From contig OY783199.1 of NCBI GenBank assembly GCA_963678675.1, forward strand, positions 193,501 through 257,500: DNA of 64,000 nt. Reading direction: 5' to 3'. The translations under genes and the position numbers were made by a program. Under the pieces are notes generated by a model, which saw nothing but the letters and a program-made list of their open reading frames with translations, ran no database searches and had not been told where the DNA came from. How positions within the stretch are numbered: the stretch's first letter is position 1; each line of letters begins with the position of its first letter. Of the stretch, positions 22,070 through 36,330 are shown one piece after another. This DNA is from Xiphydria camelus. Taxonomy: Eukaryota > Arthropoda > Insecta > Hymenoptera > Xiphydriidae.

Positions 22070-22817
22070 GCTGAAATCAGCATCTGTAATCAGAAGAACG
22101 TCGAATTGGTATAAGACGCGAAGATTGCCTCCCCGTCCATTCCACCTCCTTCCATCATCCCGATAATGTCGATCGCGATCGTGATATATGTATCTTTCAA
22201 CGGCATTCCGCGATAACACGGGCGATGCGATCGAGAGAGCTCCGATTTGGGACGTCCGTCCGAGCCAATTAAGATGATCCCAATCAGCGGGTTAGCCTTA
22301 CAACGTGGCTTCCTAAATTGTCGAGTTTATTTTACTCGACATTAAATTACATACTTAATATCGCGTGGATCGATTGATAGCCTACGGAAATGGCATTCTC
22401 TTGTTTTGAGAAAAACATTCTCGTTATACAGTACAATCGCGAGGATCAACGCCAAAGCGTTACACGGCCGCAATCGAATCGCGCAAAGCGATTGTAGGCA
22501 TACGTGTTTCATCGTAACGCGCACGCTGGGTCTTTTCCCAGCGGATCGATCTTTCCTTTTTTTTTTCTCGAAATATTTTCTTGTTGCCGTACAGTCGGAG
22601 TGTCAGGGGGTCGGTGATAACACGCTATCTCCGCGCGCCGACGACGCACCCACACACGCGGAGAACAGTCACTCACGCGTGAGCGCGTGTATCGCTCAGG
22701 GATTTGTGTCGACTGTAGTCGAGAGTGGGCGAAGATAGCGTTGTCCGCGTCGTAGGATTTTTCCAGGAGTCATAGTGGATTTCGAATTACATAACTTTGA
22801 GAGGTGTTACTGAACGT

Positions 22818-23067
22818 TTAACACTAGAACTACCGCAACCGGTCAATTTGACCGGTGTCTTATTCAGAGTTCCATTCAACCTCAATTATTTCGTAACCCG
22901 TGAGGTTTTGGTCAAAATTGGTAAAATACTCTTTTGTAGAGCACATTTCGGTATACAAAAAAGTTCTATAGCAGTATGGACGAAAAATCCACGGATAACG
23001 AGATAATCACCCGCCAAAACGACCGTCTTATAAAGCGCGCGACCATTCGGTAGTTCTAGAGTGTTAA
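22818..23067. mobile_element. TTAA-bounded MITE, piggyBac-like, with hairpin-family interior
   Basis: Both ends are TTAA followed by complementary termini (CACTAGAACTACCG left, CGGTAGTTCTAGAGTG right). This is the target-site habit of the piggyBac superfamily. A CGGTCAATTTGACCG palindrome follows the left end. The interior (22860-23025) matches the hairpin family. Confidence 0.65.
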
Positions 23068-25393
23068 AATATACCCGAACCCTTCGGCGAAACGCTAGTC
23101 GAAAATAATTATACAGCGACACACTTCGCTCGTTTAAACTTCGTTTATTTGGCCGTTCCACACGTACATATTTAAATTGGCCGGTAAACCGCGACGCGAT
23201 TCGTCCGTTTAATCCTTCGCAAATCCTACATTCGCCAAAAATGTCAAGGACGACGTATTTTTTGTCGTTGCAGACTCGCGCGGAAAAGGAAGCGGCGCGC
23301 AGCTGGATACATACTTTATTCCCGAGAAAGTCATTACCGCATATCCATACGCGGAATCATGAGATTGCGCATGGCTTTTTCCTTGTGCGAATGGACAAGC
23401 CGTGCGAGCGCGCTGGACTGACGAATCGGTCCGATAATTATGTCCCGGACGTGCAGCGAGGACCAAAAGGTCGGCCTTCAAGGATTCGTTCACGGGGTGA
23501 GAGAGCTTGAAGTTTCATTAATCGCGCGTCAGCGCGTGATCGATCCCCACCATCGCTCCTCCCTCTTCATCCTGTCTGGAACGAGGAGTGCAAGAAGAAG
23601 AGATGCCGTTGGTGGTCGTCCCAGAGGAAAATGGAAAGCCGAGCCGTACTCTGGCGAATCACCGCGATAATTGCTGCGCCGCCGCAAAAGCCGGGGCTCT
23701 TCTGATTATTGCGTGAGAAATTGCATTTTCATGTATTCCACACACTTGTTCGATGTACTCGCCGAAAGCCGGGTCCAAGCTATGCGAACGAACTCGAATC
23801 GATCGAACATTGTGCGTCGTACAAACTGCATGTAACCTCGCAGTTCGCACAATGCATACTATATGGAACGAACGCATGGCATAGATCTGGTTTTACGCGA
23901 GAATTCGAGAAGAAAGAAGAAACGCCAGCCGACTGACGAATTATCCCACCTGTTGCTGCGGACTGCGACGAATATCAGGAACCGAAAGTCTATGGTTTCC
24001 GGACTTCTTCCGGCTGTTGTGTAAGCATTTGAATTTTTATTGATTGAAATGAAATGATCGAGGGGGAATGGCAACGAGTCACGTTTCTTCCGAAATTGAG
24101 CTATTATCAAAAATAGCTCGGGCAACGAAGAAAGTGACGAATATAACGTAACTCTCGCTCCATCTTCGTGTCAAACTCTCAAACTGATTATTCGTACGGC
24201 GTACAATGAACTCCCTTCCCTCTTGCTCGCCCGTCTGACGCGAGAACCACCCCGAAAGAAGGAAGCTTCATCGGCAGACGTACGGAGGAAGCTGGAGGAA
24301 ACCGGGCGGCGGGCTCTCGAGTCTATCCAATTTTAACCACGAACTGCAATAAATACACCATATCGAATCTGATATCGTCAACCCTCCCAGACTTCTTTCA
24401 GCTATCTTACACGCATTCGAACGCCGATCGTAAGTACGACGTTCGATTGACTCGTCAAGCACGAGAAGCGATTTGAAAAGAAGCAGGTATCTTTAATGGG
24501 CTAACGGAGGAACTGGAAGGCCGCGTAGGCCCAAGGGATCATCCCGTCGACTTCTCTGGACTTCTCCCCGTCGTTTTGTAAGTGATTCAATTTGTATTAT
24601 TATTGCCATCGCTTTTTATATTACCCCGTCTTCTTGTATATCATCTGCGAATTTTTACGATTACCCCATCTTCCTCCTCGTTATCTTCATGTGACCCCAC
24701 CATGACCCCCACTATATTGTTTTATGACCTTGTTACGTTATAAAACTTGTATCGATTGCACATTCGTATTTACATCGATTTTAAATTTAACGTCCATATG
24801 AATGCGTCTGAAATGAGAAGCATAAATGGAAGATTTTCCGTCAAAAGAGCAGTGCACGTCAAATAAATAGACCCTGCACACACACACACACACACACAAT
24901 TGTGCATCGGGCGATGCACCATACACCACTTCGCGATATCGGGACATCTCTCGAAAAAAAATTACGAATCGACTAGGTTCATTAGAAATGAAATTATCAT
25001 TCCTTGCGCATTTTGACCCTCGCGTCGCAAATAATTCTGCGAATCTTTACGCTATCAACAATGTGTTTATGTTATTCGTATTTAATAGTTCGTTGTTTTC
25101 TCATGTGAGAGTATTCCACCTCGCCCCCCCCCTCCCCCCCTCCCCCCCGCTATTTGTTTTTACGCGTTTGTCAAATGCGCGAGCATCTTTCGCTCGATCC
25201 CACTTTATTATCGACGAACTGGGTCACCGACACATTTATCCACGCGGATGTTTGCTCATCGCATCTATCCGTCCAATGGAATTCTTTATTGTCCAACGGC
25301 CTGAATCGATAGCCTAGAGCGACGAGAGGGAATCGCAAACGTCAGAGATCCTTGGGGAAACCGTTAAACGTTACGCAGAGATGTCGGGTAAAG

Positions 25394-25583
25394 CGGTATC
25401 ATTCTTCGATCAGCTTCGACCACGATTATCTCGTTACCTATGAATTTTTGGAATGAGTTGGTATAACACTTTTTTGAAGATCACATTTCATTTCGGTCTA
25501 CAAAAAAGGATTGTACCAACATCCGCCAAAAGTTTACGGTTAATGAGATAATCGCGGTCAAAGTTGATCGAAGTAGTATCACT
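25394..25583. mobile_element. Hairpin-family MITE copy
   Basis: The ends GGTATCATTCTTCGATCAGC and GTTGATCGAAGTAGTATCAC are near-complementary. The arms contain CGATTATCTCGTTACCTATG and AATGAGATAATCGCGG, with the centre CTTTTTTGAAGATCAC. Confidence 0.8.
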
Positions 25584-26606
25584 ATACCCCGGGTTTCGAT
25601 TTAATGCACAAAACCCCATTTCCTTCGCGGGCGATTTCTCTTTACTTTTTCCGTCGACGAAGAACGTAGAAAATTCGAATTGATTGGTATTATCGCGGTG
25701 CGCTGCGCACAGGCTGTGATTTAGGGTCGTCGTCCCGCGAAGCGATGACGTATACATTATTAACGTCGCGTTCGAAGGCGTCGATGCCCGATATCGGGGT
25801 TATCTTTGGTACCCCGTGATATGGGTAATGAAAGATCCTCAAAAAAGGGCTACGTTTCGGGGTGACATATACGGGAGGTCACGCACGGTCGCGTCTTCTT
25901 ATCCCAGGGGTCGATCTTGTCGCGCGCATATGAGATTTTTCACACAAGCAAAAACGCGCTCTCACATAATTTTAAATATCAAGTTAACATTTTCGGGGCA
26001 GGAAGCGAGCGAAAAGTCGCGTTACCTCATGATTGACTAGTCTGACGGAAAAATGTTTCCAACCAAAGTTGCGCGATTTTTAGTAGTTCTGCAACTTTTG
26101 TCCAAATCATTTTTCTCTGCGTGTCGTGTATAACATAATAATCCGGAAAATATCTCACAGCTAAGTGCAGCGGCATATTACCCAGTCTCAAATAAAATTT
26201 CTCGTTGTATTTAAATTCGTTATTCGAAAACTTTTATTGTGATAAAAAAAAACCTGTAAGATACGCAGCCGTGCTGATATCGTCAAGATACAACAACGCA
26301 CGCGGTGCCCACTCGAACACGATCGTTGACAGGCGTCAAAAACGTGACGCTTTTGCGAAATCGAACCGTTTATATTATGTAATCGTCGTTACGAACCGTG
26401 TTTTGCGAACGTGTAGGTATTAAAGATAGACTCGCGCGTGTAATTATAGGTACATCACCTAAAAAAAATAGTAGACGTCGATTCAACGTTAGCAATACGT
26501 ACCAGTGGCTCGGCAGTATACCAAGTCCAACACACTTTATAGACATAAAAATAGGTAGAACATTTATAAAAGTCTGCGAAGAATCAAGGAATGACTGATA
26601 AGATAA

Positions 26607-27293
26607 TTAACACCTTGTTGACCGGCAATTTTTCTCAGAGTTTATCTCATGTCACCGGCTATTATTTCAGAATTGGATGTGGAAGTGAAACGATGTAAAT
26701 AATCTTTTTTCATAATGGTTTAATATATAAATGAATGTTATTTAATACTTCATTTTTTTAATTTCTTTTTGATACGATAAGCGGTGTAGCAATCACCTAC
26801 GTGTAATGGTACACATAACAAGTTTAAATAATCCTCCAAGGTTGGTGTTATATTATCCTCGATCCACTCTTCTTCCAAATCATTGTCACTATCAAATTCT
26901 ATTACATTTCTTCTTCGTCGTTTTGGTGGCCTGATATCGGATTCATCACTGTCTTTCGATAGTCTTTTATTTATTTTTTTTTTCTCAAAATCACTCGGAC
27001 AATCAGATAAATCATCCGCGTATAATTCATTGAAGGATTCTTTAACGTTACGTTACGTCATTGTTGAAATTTCTTTTTTATAGCAACAAAGGGGACACAA
27101 CTTAACAGGTTTCATTAGCTAAAGAAGCTTGCGGTATGCTGAACAATTACGCTCTATGCTCCCCAAGAATGAACTGATCGAACGAAGCTGACGCGAAGCT
27201 AAGGCGCACCGATCACGAATTTACTCGTGGCCGGTCAGCAACGTTTTGGTACGACGACACGAGTTTACTCGTGACCGGTCAACAAAGTGTTAA
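26607..27293 (-). mobile_element. piggyBac-like transposon remnant
   Basis: TTAA occurs at both ends, with complementary termini CACCTTGTTGACCGGC and GACCGGTCAACAAAGTG. Direct repeats containing TTTACTCGTG(A/G)CCGGTCA lie near the right end. The interior carries an acidic minus-strand frame like the N-terminus of piggyBac transposases. The element is too short to be autonomous. Confidence 0.7.
26750..27052 (-). pseudogene. Decayed piggyBac-type transposase N-terminal frame
   Basis: An open frame of about 100 codons with no usable ATG; a TAA stands immediately before it. It is acidic and Ser-rich (KDSDESDIRPP, EFDSDNDLEEEWIED), with a basic KRRRR block and a final DYLNLL segment. That is the usual layout of the disordered N-terminus of piggyBac transposases. 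The DDD catalytic domain is absent, so it cannot act alone. Confidence 0.55.
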
Positions 27294-28980
27294 TTTAATA
27301 GACACTTTGGTTTGCACTGTTAGCGAATGTCTTAGTTTCGCGTTAAATATAAGGTGTGGAATGCGCGTAAAATGAAGCCAAGTAAAAGCAGCTGATCTGT
27401 TGGAAAATCTATAAATTTATTATCGCTGACCACTGGTGCCTGCTGCAGTCGAACGACCTGCCACGCGGTTGATGTGTCACCGCCGGTTTAACGAGTAGTC
27501 GCGAACGGTCGACCGGTTCGCCACGCGACTTCGCTTGTCCCGTTTAAAGGACTTTTGCTGATTATTACCGGACGTTGATTCATTGCGAGGAAAATAAAAT
27601 TGCTCGAATTAACTAAATGGAAGTTGGCGAGTTGTCGCCGATATGTATGCGTGTCACCGCAGCTGCAAACGTTCTCGTTCGATTAAAATTCTTTATGCGG
27701 AGATATAATTAGGGCAATAATGATGGTAATTGTCGTGGTCCCCTGGTAATTCGAAGAGGAAACTAATCGTTGAACATTTCTCGATCATTATCGATAGTCA
27801 CTTTAAGGGGACCGTGACAATATCCTCTGAATTATTCATCAAATATGATACACGTGAATCAGTTTCACTTGAAAGTAAGTAATCTGCGATTTCAGTTAAT
27901 CGACAGAATTAACTACTTCTCTGCTTAACATAGAAACTTTATAGGAGTGCTAATTTCAAATAAATACTTTCCTTCTATCTCAATCGCCCCCGCAATCGAA
28001 ATAACCCGATACTTTAGTGGCCGCCCGTGATATTTCGTTTAATAGATTCGACCAATTTTCTCGTTTCTCAATAAATAGTTCGCAAAACACGTTTATACGG
28101 CGACGCGGAGAGGTGATGATGCGCGTAATGACGCGAACTCCTCCGGTTTCTTCGAAGAAATCCGCGAATAATCGCGCCCCTTCCCGGAATAGATTTTTGG
28201 CACTTGTCGAAACGTCATTGTCGCCTTATCCTGACCTTCGTCGTCGTCTGGCAACTCCGCTCGCAAATATGCTCGCAATATCGTGTCCGTGACGTGTCAG
28301 TTTTCGAACTTTGCCCATCAACAAGAGATTATTAAACGGTGCCGTATACGATGCACGGCGGTCGCCGACGCAATATCGCATGTAACGCCGTTACATTATT
28401 TCGCGAGCCGGACAAGACCTACCGCAACGTTAGTCAAAGCCTAAGAGCGCGACGCGAAGGGGCTCGGCTTCCACTTTTCATCGGCGTCATGTATTTTCGA
28501 AGATTTGCCCGGCTCATTTAGATCGGAGATGGGGTGGGGATGATTTTCTTTCGCAGTCTTTTTTTTTGCGACACGATTACGGCTATATTTTCTATATTAA
28601 TTTTCAACTTTTATTTATCACTGCATCGCGGATTGGGAGATACCTCTCCTACATTTATTTATTCCTTCTAGAAATCTCGTTTGTGAAATTTGCCTATCGC
28701 TTATAGCTTTTGTTGAGAATTCGCTCCGAGTGTAACCGAAATAACGTCATATGCGAAATATGCCCAAAAACTCTATAAAAACAGCTTGATCTGCTTCGTG
28801 ATTCGATAGAATTCGAGTTATTATGTTGTGCCGGAGGCAACGTTAAAATTAGATTTATTATAGACCGCCGTCTATAAATTTGTGACGTAAACCGGGCAGA
28901 CTCATTATGCGGGATTTATCGGTTCATAAAATTGACCTATCGTGTAATGAAACGTGGAGCAGCGAAGAGCTCACTTAAAC

Positions 28981-29103
28981 CGCGATCATCTTCTTACCCG
29001 CGGTCACTTTTCGACGAAATAGGTGGAGTACTTTTTTGAAGATATAACTTTGTTTTACAAAAAAGCTCTGCACCAATATGGACGAAAAGTTGTGACTGCA
29101 GAA
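28981..29103. mobile_element. Diverged hairpin-family copy
   Basis: The centre ACTTTTTTGAAGATATAAC and ACAAAAAAGCTCTGCACC match the family, with arms GATCATCTTCTTACCC and CGAAAAGTTGTG. The outer right arm is lost. Confidence 0.55.
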
Positions 29104-30244
29104 TGCAGATGTCATTCCGTGACTGCACCTGCTGCTGACGTTAGATCAGTTCGAGCTGTTTGTAAATACTAGACGTCATCCCACGAGCACAGGTCGAGAA
29201 GTTGCGCAACTCCCGTATGCATATACCGGGAACGATTAACGAGACGCGTCTCAGAATTCGTCGAACGCTCGCATAACGAGGCGAACGGTGCTTCCGAGGA
29301 GTTCCTGCGATTCCGTCGCGTTCGTTGCATCACGCGCGCGCACGAGTTGTCTGCGTCATGACGCGTCAGCGAAATCGCGCGAATCTCATCGGACAGATCC
29401 TTGCTGCCGGATCTGCGACGGATAGCCGTCGATCCTGTTTCCCGCTAATCGCCTCTTTTTTTGTTTACCGTTCCTCCTCTCTTTTGTCTCAACTCTTTTT
29501 CCCCTAATTTTCCTCTTCTTTCTCTTCCTTTCTTTCGGCGGTCGTACGACTCAAAAAGAAAGCAGCAAGAAATACCGAGATCATCTATCCGCACTTTTTT
29601 TTAATTAACGATGAATTATCAAAAGTCCCAGATCTAAGCTCCACCCAATTCAAAATCGGGGATGGAATTTCTTTTCTCAGTTGCAAAAAGTGCAACGTCT
29701 TCGAAAAATTCCCTTCGTTAATTGAAGCAGTCACTTCCAGGCGACCGGAAGTCGCAAGAGTCGACGCCGTCCCGGAGCGCGACGAATGGAACCGGGACTG
29801 TTTATCGAATAATGCAAAATGTCATAGCGGATGCATTATTAATGCCTCCCGTACGCGCTTAATCGCGCGGTGCGTTACGCGAGTGTCCCTCGCTTTGCGA
29901 CAATTATTCCGGAATACTTCTCGTCCTTGATACCGGCGGAGTCGTCGAGGAACCTTTCTCCTCCCGTCTTTATTGAGTTTACGATTATGTTATCGCGACA
30001 GATAACGCCGTAGCTGAATACAATCAACATCGCGTTTCACCCCGTAATGAGATAAATCCAATTCGGTTTTAACACAAATTTGTTTTCTATTGCAAATACG
30101 AAAAATTTGAACGTCATTATTTACCCCGTATTTTTTAATTTTTCATTTTCATATCTATATGATGGAAAACAATATTTAAATATGCAGCTATAATACGTCA
30201 TCATCTAGTAAGACTAGCTCCCTCGCGTTCGTCGCTTAGCATAA

Positions 30245-30384
30245 CGCTGCCTCCGAATTATAAGGTTCTGTGTTACATGGGACTTCTATAGAACACATAG
30301 AACCTTATAATTCTGAGGCAGCGATAAGTGCGTCTCTCTGGCTTTCCAATGACGTCACAATCTTGTAAAGAGAAACGCACTTAT
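30245..30384. repeat. Two adjacent hairpins
   Basis: 30245-30272 and 30294-30323 pair over about 28 bases (CGCTGCCTC.GAATTATAAG). Directly after, ATAAGTGCGT near 30324 pairs with ACGCACTTAT near 30380. Probably a small foldback transposon. Confidence 0.6.
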
Positions 30385-31310
30385 AACTGCGAATAATTCT
30401 TTTTTTTTTTGAACCGTTGCTTTTTTGCTTGCTATCGAATACGTATGCGGATTACAAATTAAATTTAGAAATACGAATATTTTTTTACGTTAAGACCGAA
30501 TTAACGAAAAAGCCTGTAGCCGAAGGATTCTCAGAGAACGGCGCTTCCCACGTTTGCGAGAAATTTCAAGCCATCTAGAAATCCATTCGTCACTCGCTGC
30601 ATGCACAGCGCGAACCCTGACAAGAGTACCTCGCCGTCCAATCAGCGCAGGTACAGAGCGCGCGATCATGCAAATTTATGAAGACGTAATATTGCTCAGA
30701 GTCAAGGCCCGGTCGAGTCTCTCCGTATTTTTCTTTCCATTTACGAGTGACAGCCACGTTACAAAACCAGCGAGTTGGCTCGGGCCACGCGGCGCGCGTT
30801 ACTTAATTTCCAATAGCCGCGGCCGCGCTTGGCCATATTAATAGGAGTCGTCGAGGAGGAGGCATCGCGTCGCCCCGGGGCTCCGTCGTCGACGGGCTCT
30901 CCTATTCGCCTCGCGACCTCCGTCCAGCTCTCGCATCTTTCTCTCTCTCTCTCTCTCTCTCTCTATCGAAATGCCGAAATTCTCATGGAAACGTGTGCAA
31001 GTGTTTATGTGTGTATGTGTGTGCACGCTCGCTCGCTCGCTTACTATTTTCACGCTAATTCAAGGACAGTTGCATATTCATTCCGCTCGTTCGCATCTCG
31101 AAACTCGTTTCTCGTTTCGAGCGGCGGAGTGAGTCTCGCCGGTTCTCCACCGCGCGCGAGAGCGACGATATCGTCCGGCTGCGGAGGCATCGATGGACGA
31201 TCGTCGTTCTTGGAAGAGGGATGAATGAATTGATCCGTCGTGACCCGAGTCACTGTGATCTCTCGGGTTACCTCGAAGATCTCTCGAATAGATCGATATA
31301 GTTTAACGAT

Positions 31311-31605
31311 ACACTGAGAAAACTAATCGTCGGCGCCGAACAAATGTTTTCTTCGATCAAAAGCATGGTATAATTCCGGGATGAAGCCGTGGTTTTCGTC
31401 ATGACAAACAAATATTTATTACGCTCGAGTAATTGCTTCTTTCGCACGGAAAGAATTTCTTATTGCAACAAGGATACTCTTGAATCTCTCAAATACGTAT
31501 ATATATTCTGCGACCAAGAATCTGTATTCTTAAGAATTTGTAAGATAACATGCTCTTGATTCAAGACATATTTTTTGGACACTAGCAATTATTTCTCTCA
31601 GTGTA
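31311..31605. mobile_element. ACTGAGAAAA-family element
   Basis: It starts ACACTGAGAAAACTAATCG and ends TTATTTCTCTCAGTGT. AT-rich, with no coding frame. Confidence 0.55.
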
Positions 31606-33169
31606 GCGGTACGCTTCCCCATCGCGATGCTTTATACGCGAGTCTATTTGTAATTTATAATTAATAGAATTTGAAAAAATAATCACAGAGTTTTAATCCA
31701 GCATCTTGACGCTAGAATGGGAAAAGCGACAGTTTGGGATACAATTTTATATGCACAAAGTGCGATACGCTTTGCATTTCGGGATAATTGGGTTTTGTAG
31801 TTACCTTCCATCAGGCGCAATTGGCGTAGGTAATACGCTGCGCCCGTGGAAGGCAACCACGAAGCCGAATACTGCGAAGCATGTCATCCGTTGTCCCTCC
31901 GGCGTTAAAATATTTTAAGCTCACTATATGATCGAAATGACATACAATTCAAAAACGCGATAATTCAAGGCGCGAGTTATATTTGTTATCCACAATATCC
32001 TCCAAAAATTATACTTCATCCGCTGTCAAACGCACACGTTGAGTGTATCGCGTAGAGATAAATTAGACACGTTATAAATTGCCTCTTATCTAGACGCGCA
32101 ACGAGGGCCAAATAGTTACGTATAAGCATGTGCATGCCTACATCGATAAGAGCAGCTGCATATATGTATTGGAGCTGAATGCAACTAGGGAGGGGGGAGG
32201 GGGGGAGGGGGGGGTACGATAACGCGCATTCTTATCGATTTCCTTGTCATAGAGGAGCTAAAAAGCTATCAAAAGATAAGTATCTGTCCAGAGCTGGAAT
32301 GATACAGACGCGTTCGGTAGCGAGCATTTTATTTGATTCAGTCTCCATCAAGTATACTACAGGTAAACGCGATACATTTTTTTATAGCCTTGCACTCATC
32401 GCATTTCGACAGTATATTATATCCTATAATAGAATCATCAGAGGCGAGCGGAACATCAACCGAATGTTTTCTCGCCAGTCCGTAATATTCCATCGATTCG
32501 ATCAATTTTTTTTTGCCTTCGATGTATTTACGTTCTCATACACGCGCGCATCCGGCGATTCCCCTTTCGTGTACGGCGCGACGCGTACACGCACTCTCGA
32601 CACGCGCGTTTCCTATACGCGCATTTGTTCGTCGGATAAAACCGCGTCGGTCTTTTTTTCATCGCCAGTTCATTTCCATAATTGAAGCTTAGCGCGCACG
32701 TTAGTGCCTACATACCGTTCCGAGTAAAGATCAGGTATGTGCCTTAAGTGTCGTGCGACATTGTGAAACAGTCTCCCCAAGATAGCCTCGATTCATTAAC
32801 CACAGGTATCAATCCGTCCTCATTACTCTCGCGTCGCGATTAGGTTAGGTACCTATACGACTCGTTCGATAATGAGACACGCACGCGGCAGGTACGGCGG
32901 AATATTTGTTCTGACAAAGGAGAGAACCGCGGGGCAATTCTCGGCTGAAGCGTTAGATCAGCTGCACTCGTTACGCATCTCAAAGTCGACCTGTATTTTT
33001 AAATTCTAACTAAAATAAAAAAAAAAAGGCCAAACAAGAGTTCCGCCCAATGGAACATTTCTATTCGGTTGAGATATTTTAAATGGCAGTGTCTCTCTTC
33101 GAAAAAGTAGCTTTCCCGAAAGTCAAATTTTTGATAACGGAATCGTGAATACATATTTCAATCTTTCGC

Positions 33170-33216
33170 ACCCATTCCAAAAATCACTGATAAATCTGTG
33201 ATTTTTGGAATGGGCG
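33170..33216. repeat. Short perfect hairpin
   Basis: CCCATTCCAAAAATCAC pairs perfectly with GTGATTTTTGGAATGGG across a 10-base loop. It is flanked by AT-rich sequence and may be the core of a small inverted-repeat element. Confidence 0.6.
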
Positions 33217-33400
33217 CGAGAAAAGTACATACGATAGTGTGAAAATATGAAAATTAATAACTGCGATCTTGTCTTTGCGATTTATCGTTCGAAAAATCGC
33301 TCGTCACGCAGCTTTTCGAATAACTGGTTTCCTATACCCCCCATGGGTTTATATTTTTTTTTCTCTGCTTCTCATCGTTAACCGGGAACGCGCGCGCGCG

Positions 33401-33418
33401 CCCCCCCCCCCCCCCCCC
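33401..33418. repeat. Poly-C run after a CG repeat
   Basis: Eighteen C following a CGCGCGCGCG run. A CCCCT repeat follows at about 33538-33560. Confidence 0.9.
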
Positions 33419-36330
33419 GTTATCAACATTTCGCGAATATCGCGCGCAGAGGATGTAACCGTTATCATCCGTAGAGTCAGATTTCGTCGGGCCTGTCAAA
33501 GGCATCCGTCATAAAAGTTTCCTATCCGGAAATCTCTCCCCTCCCCTCCCCTCCCCTCCCCTCCTCCTCCTCCTTTCTCTCTCGCCGGTCTTATTAATTC
33601 CCGCGCGGAGACGAATGTGGCGATTCTCTCGCGACGGTGCTGAGCGGTGGGACAGCGCGCGGGGACCTCCCTCTTCCGGTGCGACTGTATACCGGCACGC
33701 CGGAGGTTAAGTGTCACTACGACAAGCGACGTCGGCGGTTGTGCGTCGCGCTCATACACGCGCGCGCATAATTTCAGCCGCTGACATTGAAGCTTTTTAC
33801 CGGCACATATGTAAACGCGTCGGGATGACGTTCTATTTGACCCGGGTGTTAGCGCAGAATTTGCATAACCAAATACTTTCCAATGAGGCGGCGTCCAGCC
33901 GAGGACGAGTTATAGTCGTGACGTTTTTAAAGAAGAAGCAGAAGAAGAGAGAGACGTATGTACATATAGCGCGATTAGAAGGGAGGAAACGACGACGTTC
34001 GTCGCGTTACGAGAAACACGGGGACTTTCCGAATTTTCCCGCGCGGCGACGCGTCCCGATCGCGCTGTCGTACCTACTCTACGGAAGAAATTCATTTTGT
34101 CTTAGTAAAAAAATCGAAAATCAATTACCATAAGAGAATTTTTTATTACGATAACAAACAATTTGCCGTTGCGATAAAAATGAGAGACAGATTTCCTTGG
34201 TTACAGTGAAAATCATTGCTTTTCTTTCGCTACCATAACCAATCGATCTGTTGTCACTATTTGAACTCAAATATTCGTTACGATAACTTAAATAATGTTG
34301 CACCAACGGGTTATTTTTGTCCGTGCAGTCGGATTCCAGTTGCGTCCGCGATATTTTCTTTACTCTCTTTCTCGATATATATATATATTATATACGCCAC
34401 GCGACGTAGGTAACTACGAGAAAGTAAAATGTTCCTCGTGTGTCTACGCGATACATTAGTTGGCCACGCACTTCCTCTCGATCGCCGTTACTCCGACCAG
34501 ATGCGACCGCGTGTACTTATGTAAATACAATGGCCGGGGAAAATTGCGATAAATGAAATTGCAATTTCTCCCAGAAGGAAGTGCGCCGAGTCACGCATAC
34601 ATCAACTATTCTCATCGCCGTTTTATGTCTCTCCTGCAGAGCTTCTAGATTTTTATCATCGCTTTATCGTCGACGTAGCGATAAAACATTACGCGATGTC
34701 GATCCTTCCCACCCGCACGTCGCGTGCGATCATCCTCTGTAATATCTAGAAGCCCGTAATAAGATGCGGGGTCGCTTACAGCCCTAGGGGAGGATGGGAG
34801 GATCGAAAATACAGAAATAACGGTTATTGCCGCTCGGAGGACAATGCTATTGCTGGTGCAATGGATGCTACTACATTGCAGAACTAATAATAATAATTAT
34901 ACTCGCTCGTTGATAACACTATCAACGTCATTACCACAGCGATAGACTTACGGGCGAGTGCATTTTTCAGTATTTCTGCAAGATTTCATTGCCAGCGCGA
35001 CGGTATTTTTTCGCGGACTTCTCTCTTTGGGCGTCTAAACGTCGTCGAGTAGTCTTCTTATTGGACTTTTTTTTATTATTTCCAAGAGTACGATAAATAC
35101 TATCCATTTGTTGCTCGCTTCGTTCCTCGTCTCGTCTGACATTCGCGGAACTGCTCGGTCCACCGCGGAACGAAAAAGGATAGGCGTAACGGATACCGCG
35201 CGTCCTCAAATTCGAAGCGACGCGTGCCCGTGGATATGCAGTGCGCGCTCGCATTAGATGACACTGCAGTTTACCCGGATTATCGTTATATATCGCGCGC
35301 AGACGTACCTGCCAGACCCATCGCAGTCGCTCGCTCCTTTCCTTCTCCTTCGAATATCGCTCCTCTTCTTCTCTTTGAAATCTCCTGTTTATCGCTATAT
35401 GTGCAGTACCTACTGTGCGTCACACATGTGGGGGCATATAGATATAACTTCTCGTTGAAACTAAATTCGTTTTCGCACCACGTCCACGCGGGCCACAGAT
35501 AAGACCCTCGGCACGTTTCGTTTCGCCCTCGATAATATTCTCCCCTCTCTCGCCTTCTTTTTTTTTTCCTCCTTCTAATCTTCCGTGTTTTTTTCCTTCG
35601 ACATCTTTTTCTCCGGGATTCTCCACGTATGCGTATCCCCCCTCCTCCTCTCTAAAGTCTTTGCCCCGTCACTTCTTCTTCTTCTTCTCTCGAAAAAAAA
35701 CTGCAGCCTCCCAGGGCCAATTCCGCCTCGTCCGTCAAAGGGAGACACGCGTACGAATTCCTCTCGATGACGCGCCGATTAACGGCGCCCTTGCGCGCTT
35801 CCACCGGCAACGAGACGCGCGGTCGTGTCCTCCCCTCGCGCGTACGCATTATCCCGCGAACGCGCGCGCGCGTCGCACGGTGTGCGACGGAGGGCGGCGA
35901 AAGAAGAGAACAAAAACTCGCAACACCTCGACCGACCTTTACTACACCGAACCCCGCGGCGGTCTAGTGACGACTGGGAAACAGCTGTAGACGCACACAT
36001 GATTTCGCGGTGGAACGTAACGCCGGCCCGCGCGGATTCGTGCACCGCGGCGACGTAGTGGGGAACCCTTCTTCCTTTCGTCCTCTCTTTCCCTCTCGAT
36101 CGCGAGGGCCGTACGTTCTTCCCTCTCTCTCTCTCTCTCTCTCTTACGATCTAACGTTTCGGAAGATATGCGGGAGACGTGGAGAGAGATAGAGAGTAAT
36201 ATAGAGGTGTTGCGTGCTACGAATTGCACACACGTGCGTTGCCCGCGTCACGGAGGACGAAGACAACGCGGAAGGCGATTTTCGGGCATTTTTTTTTGGA
36301 AATTCGATACGTGGCGTGATTACGCATGCG

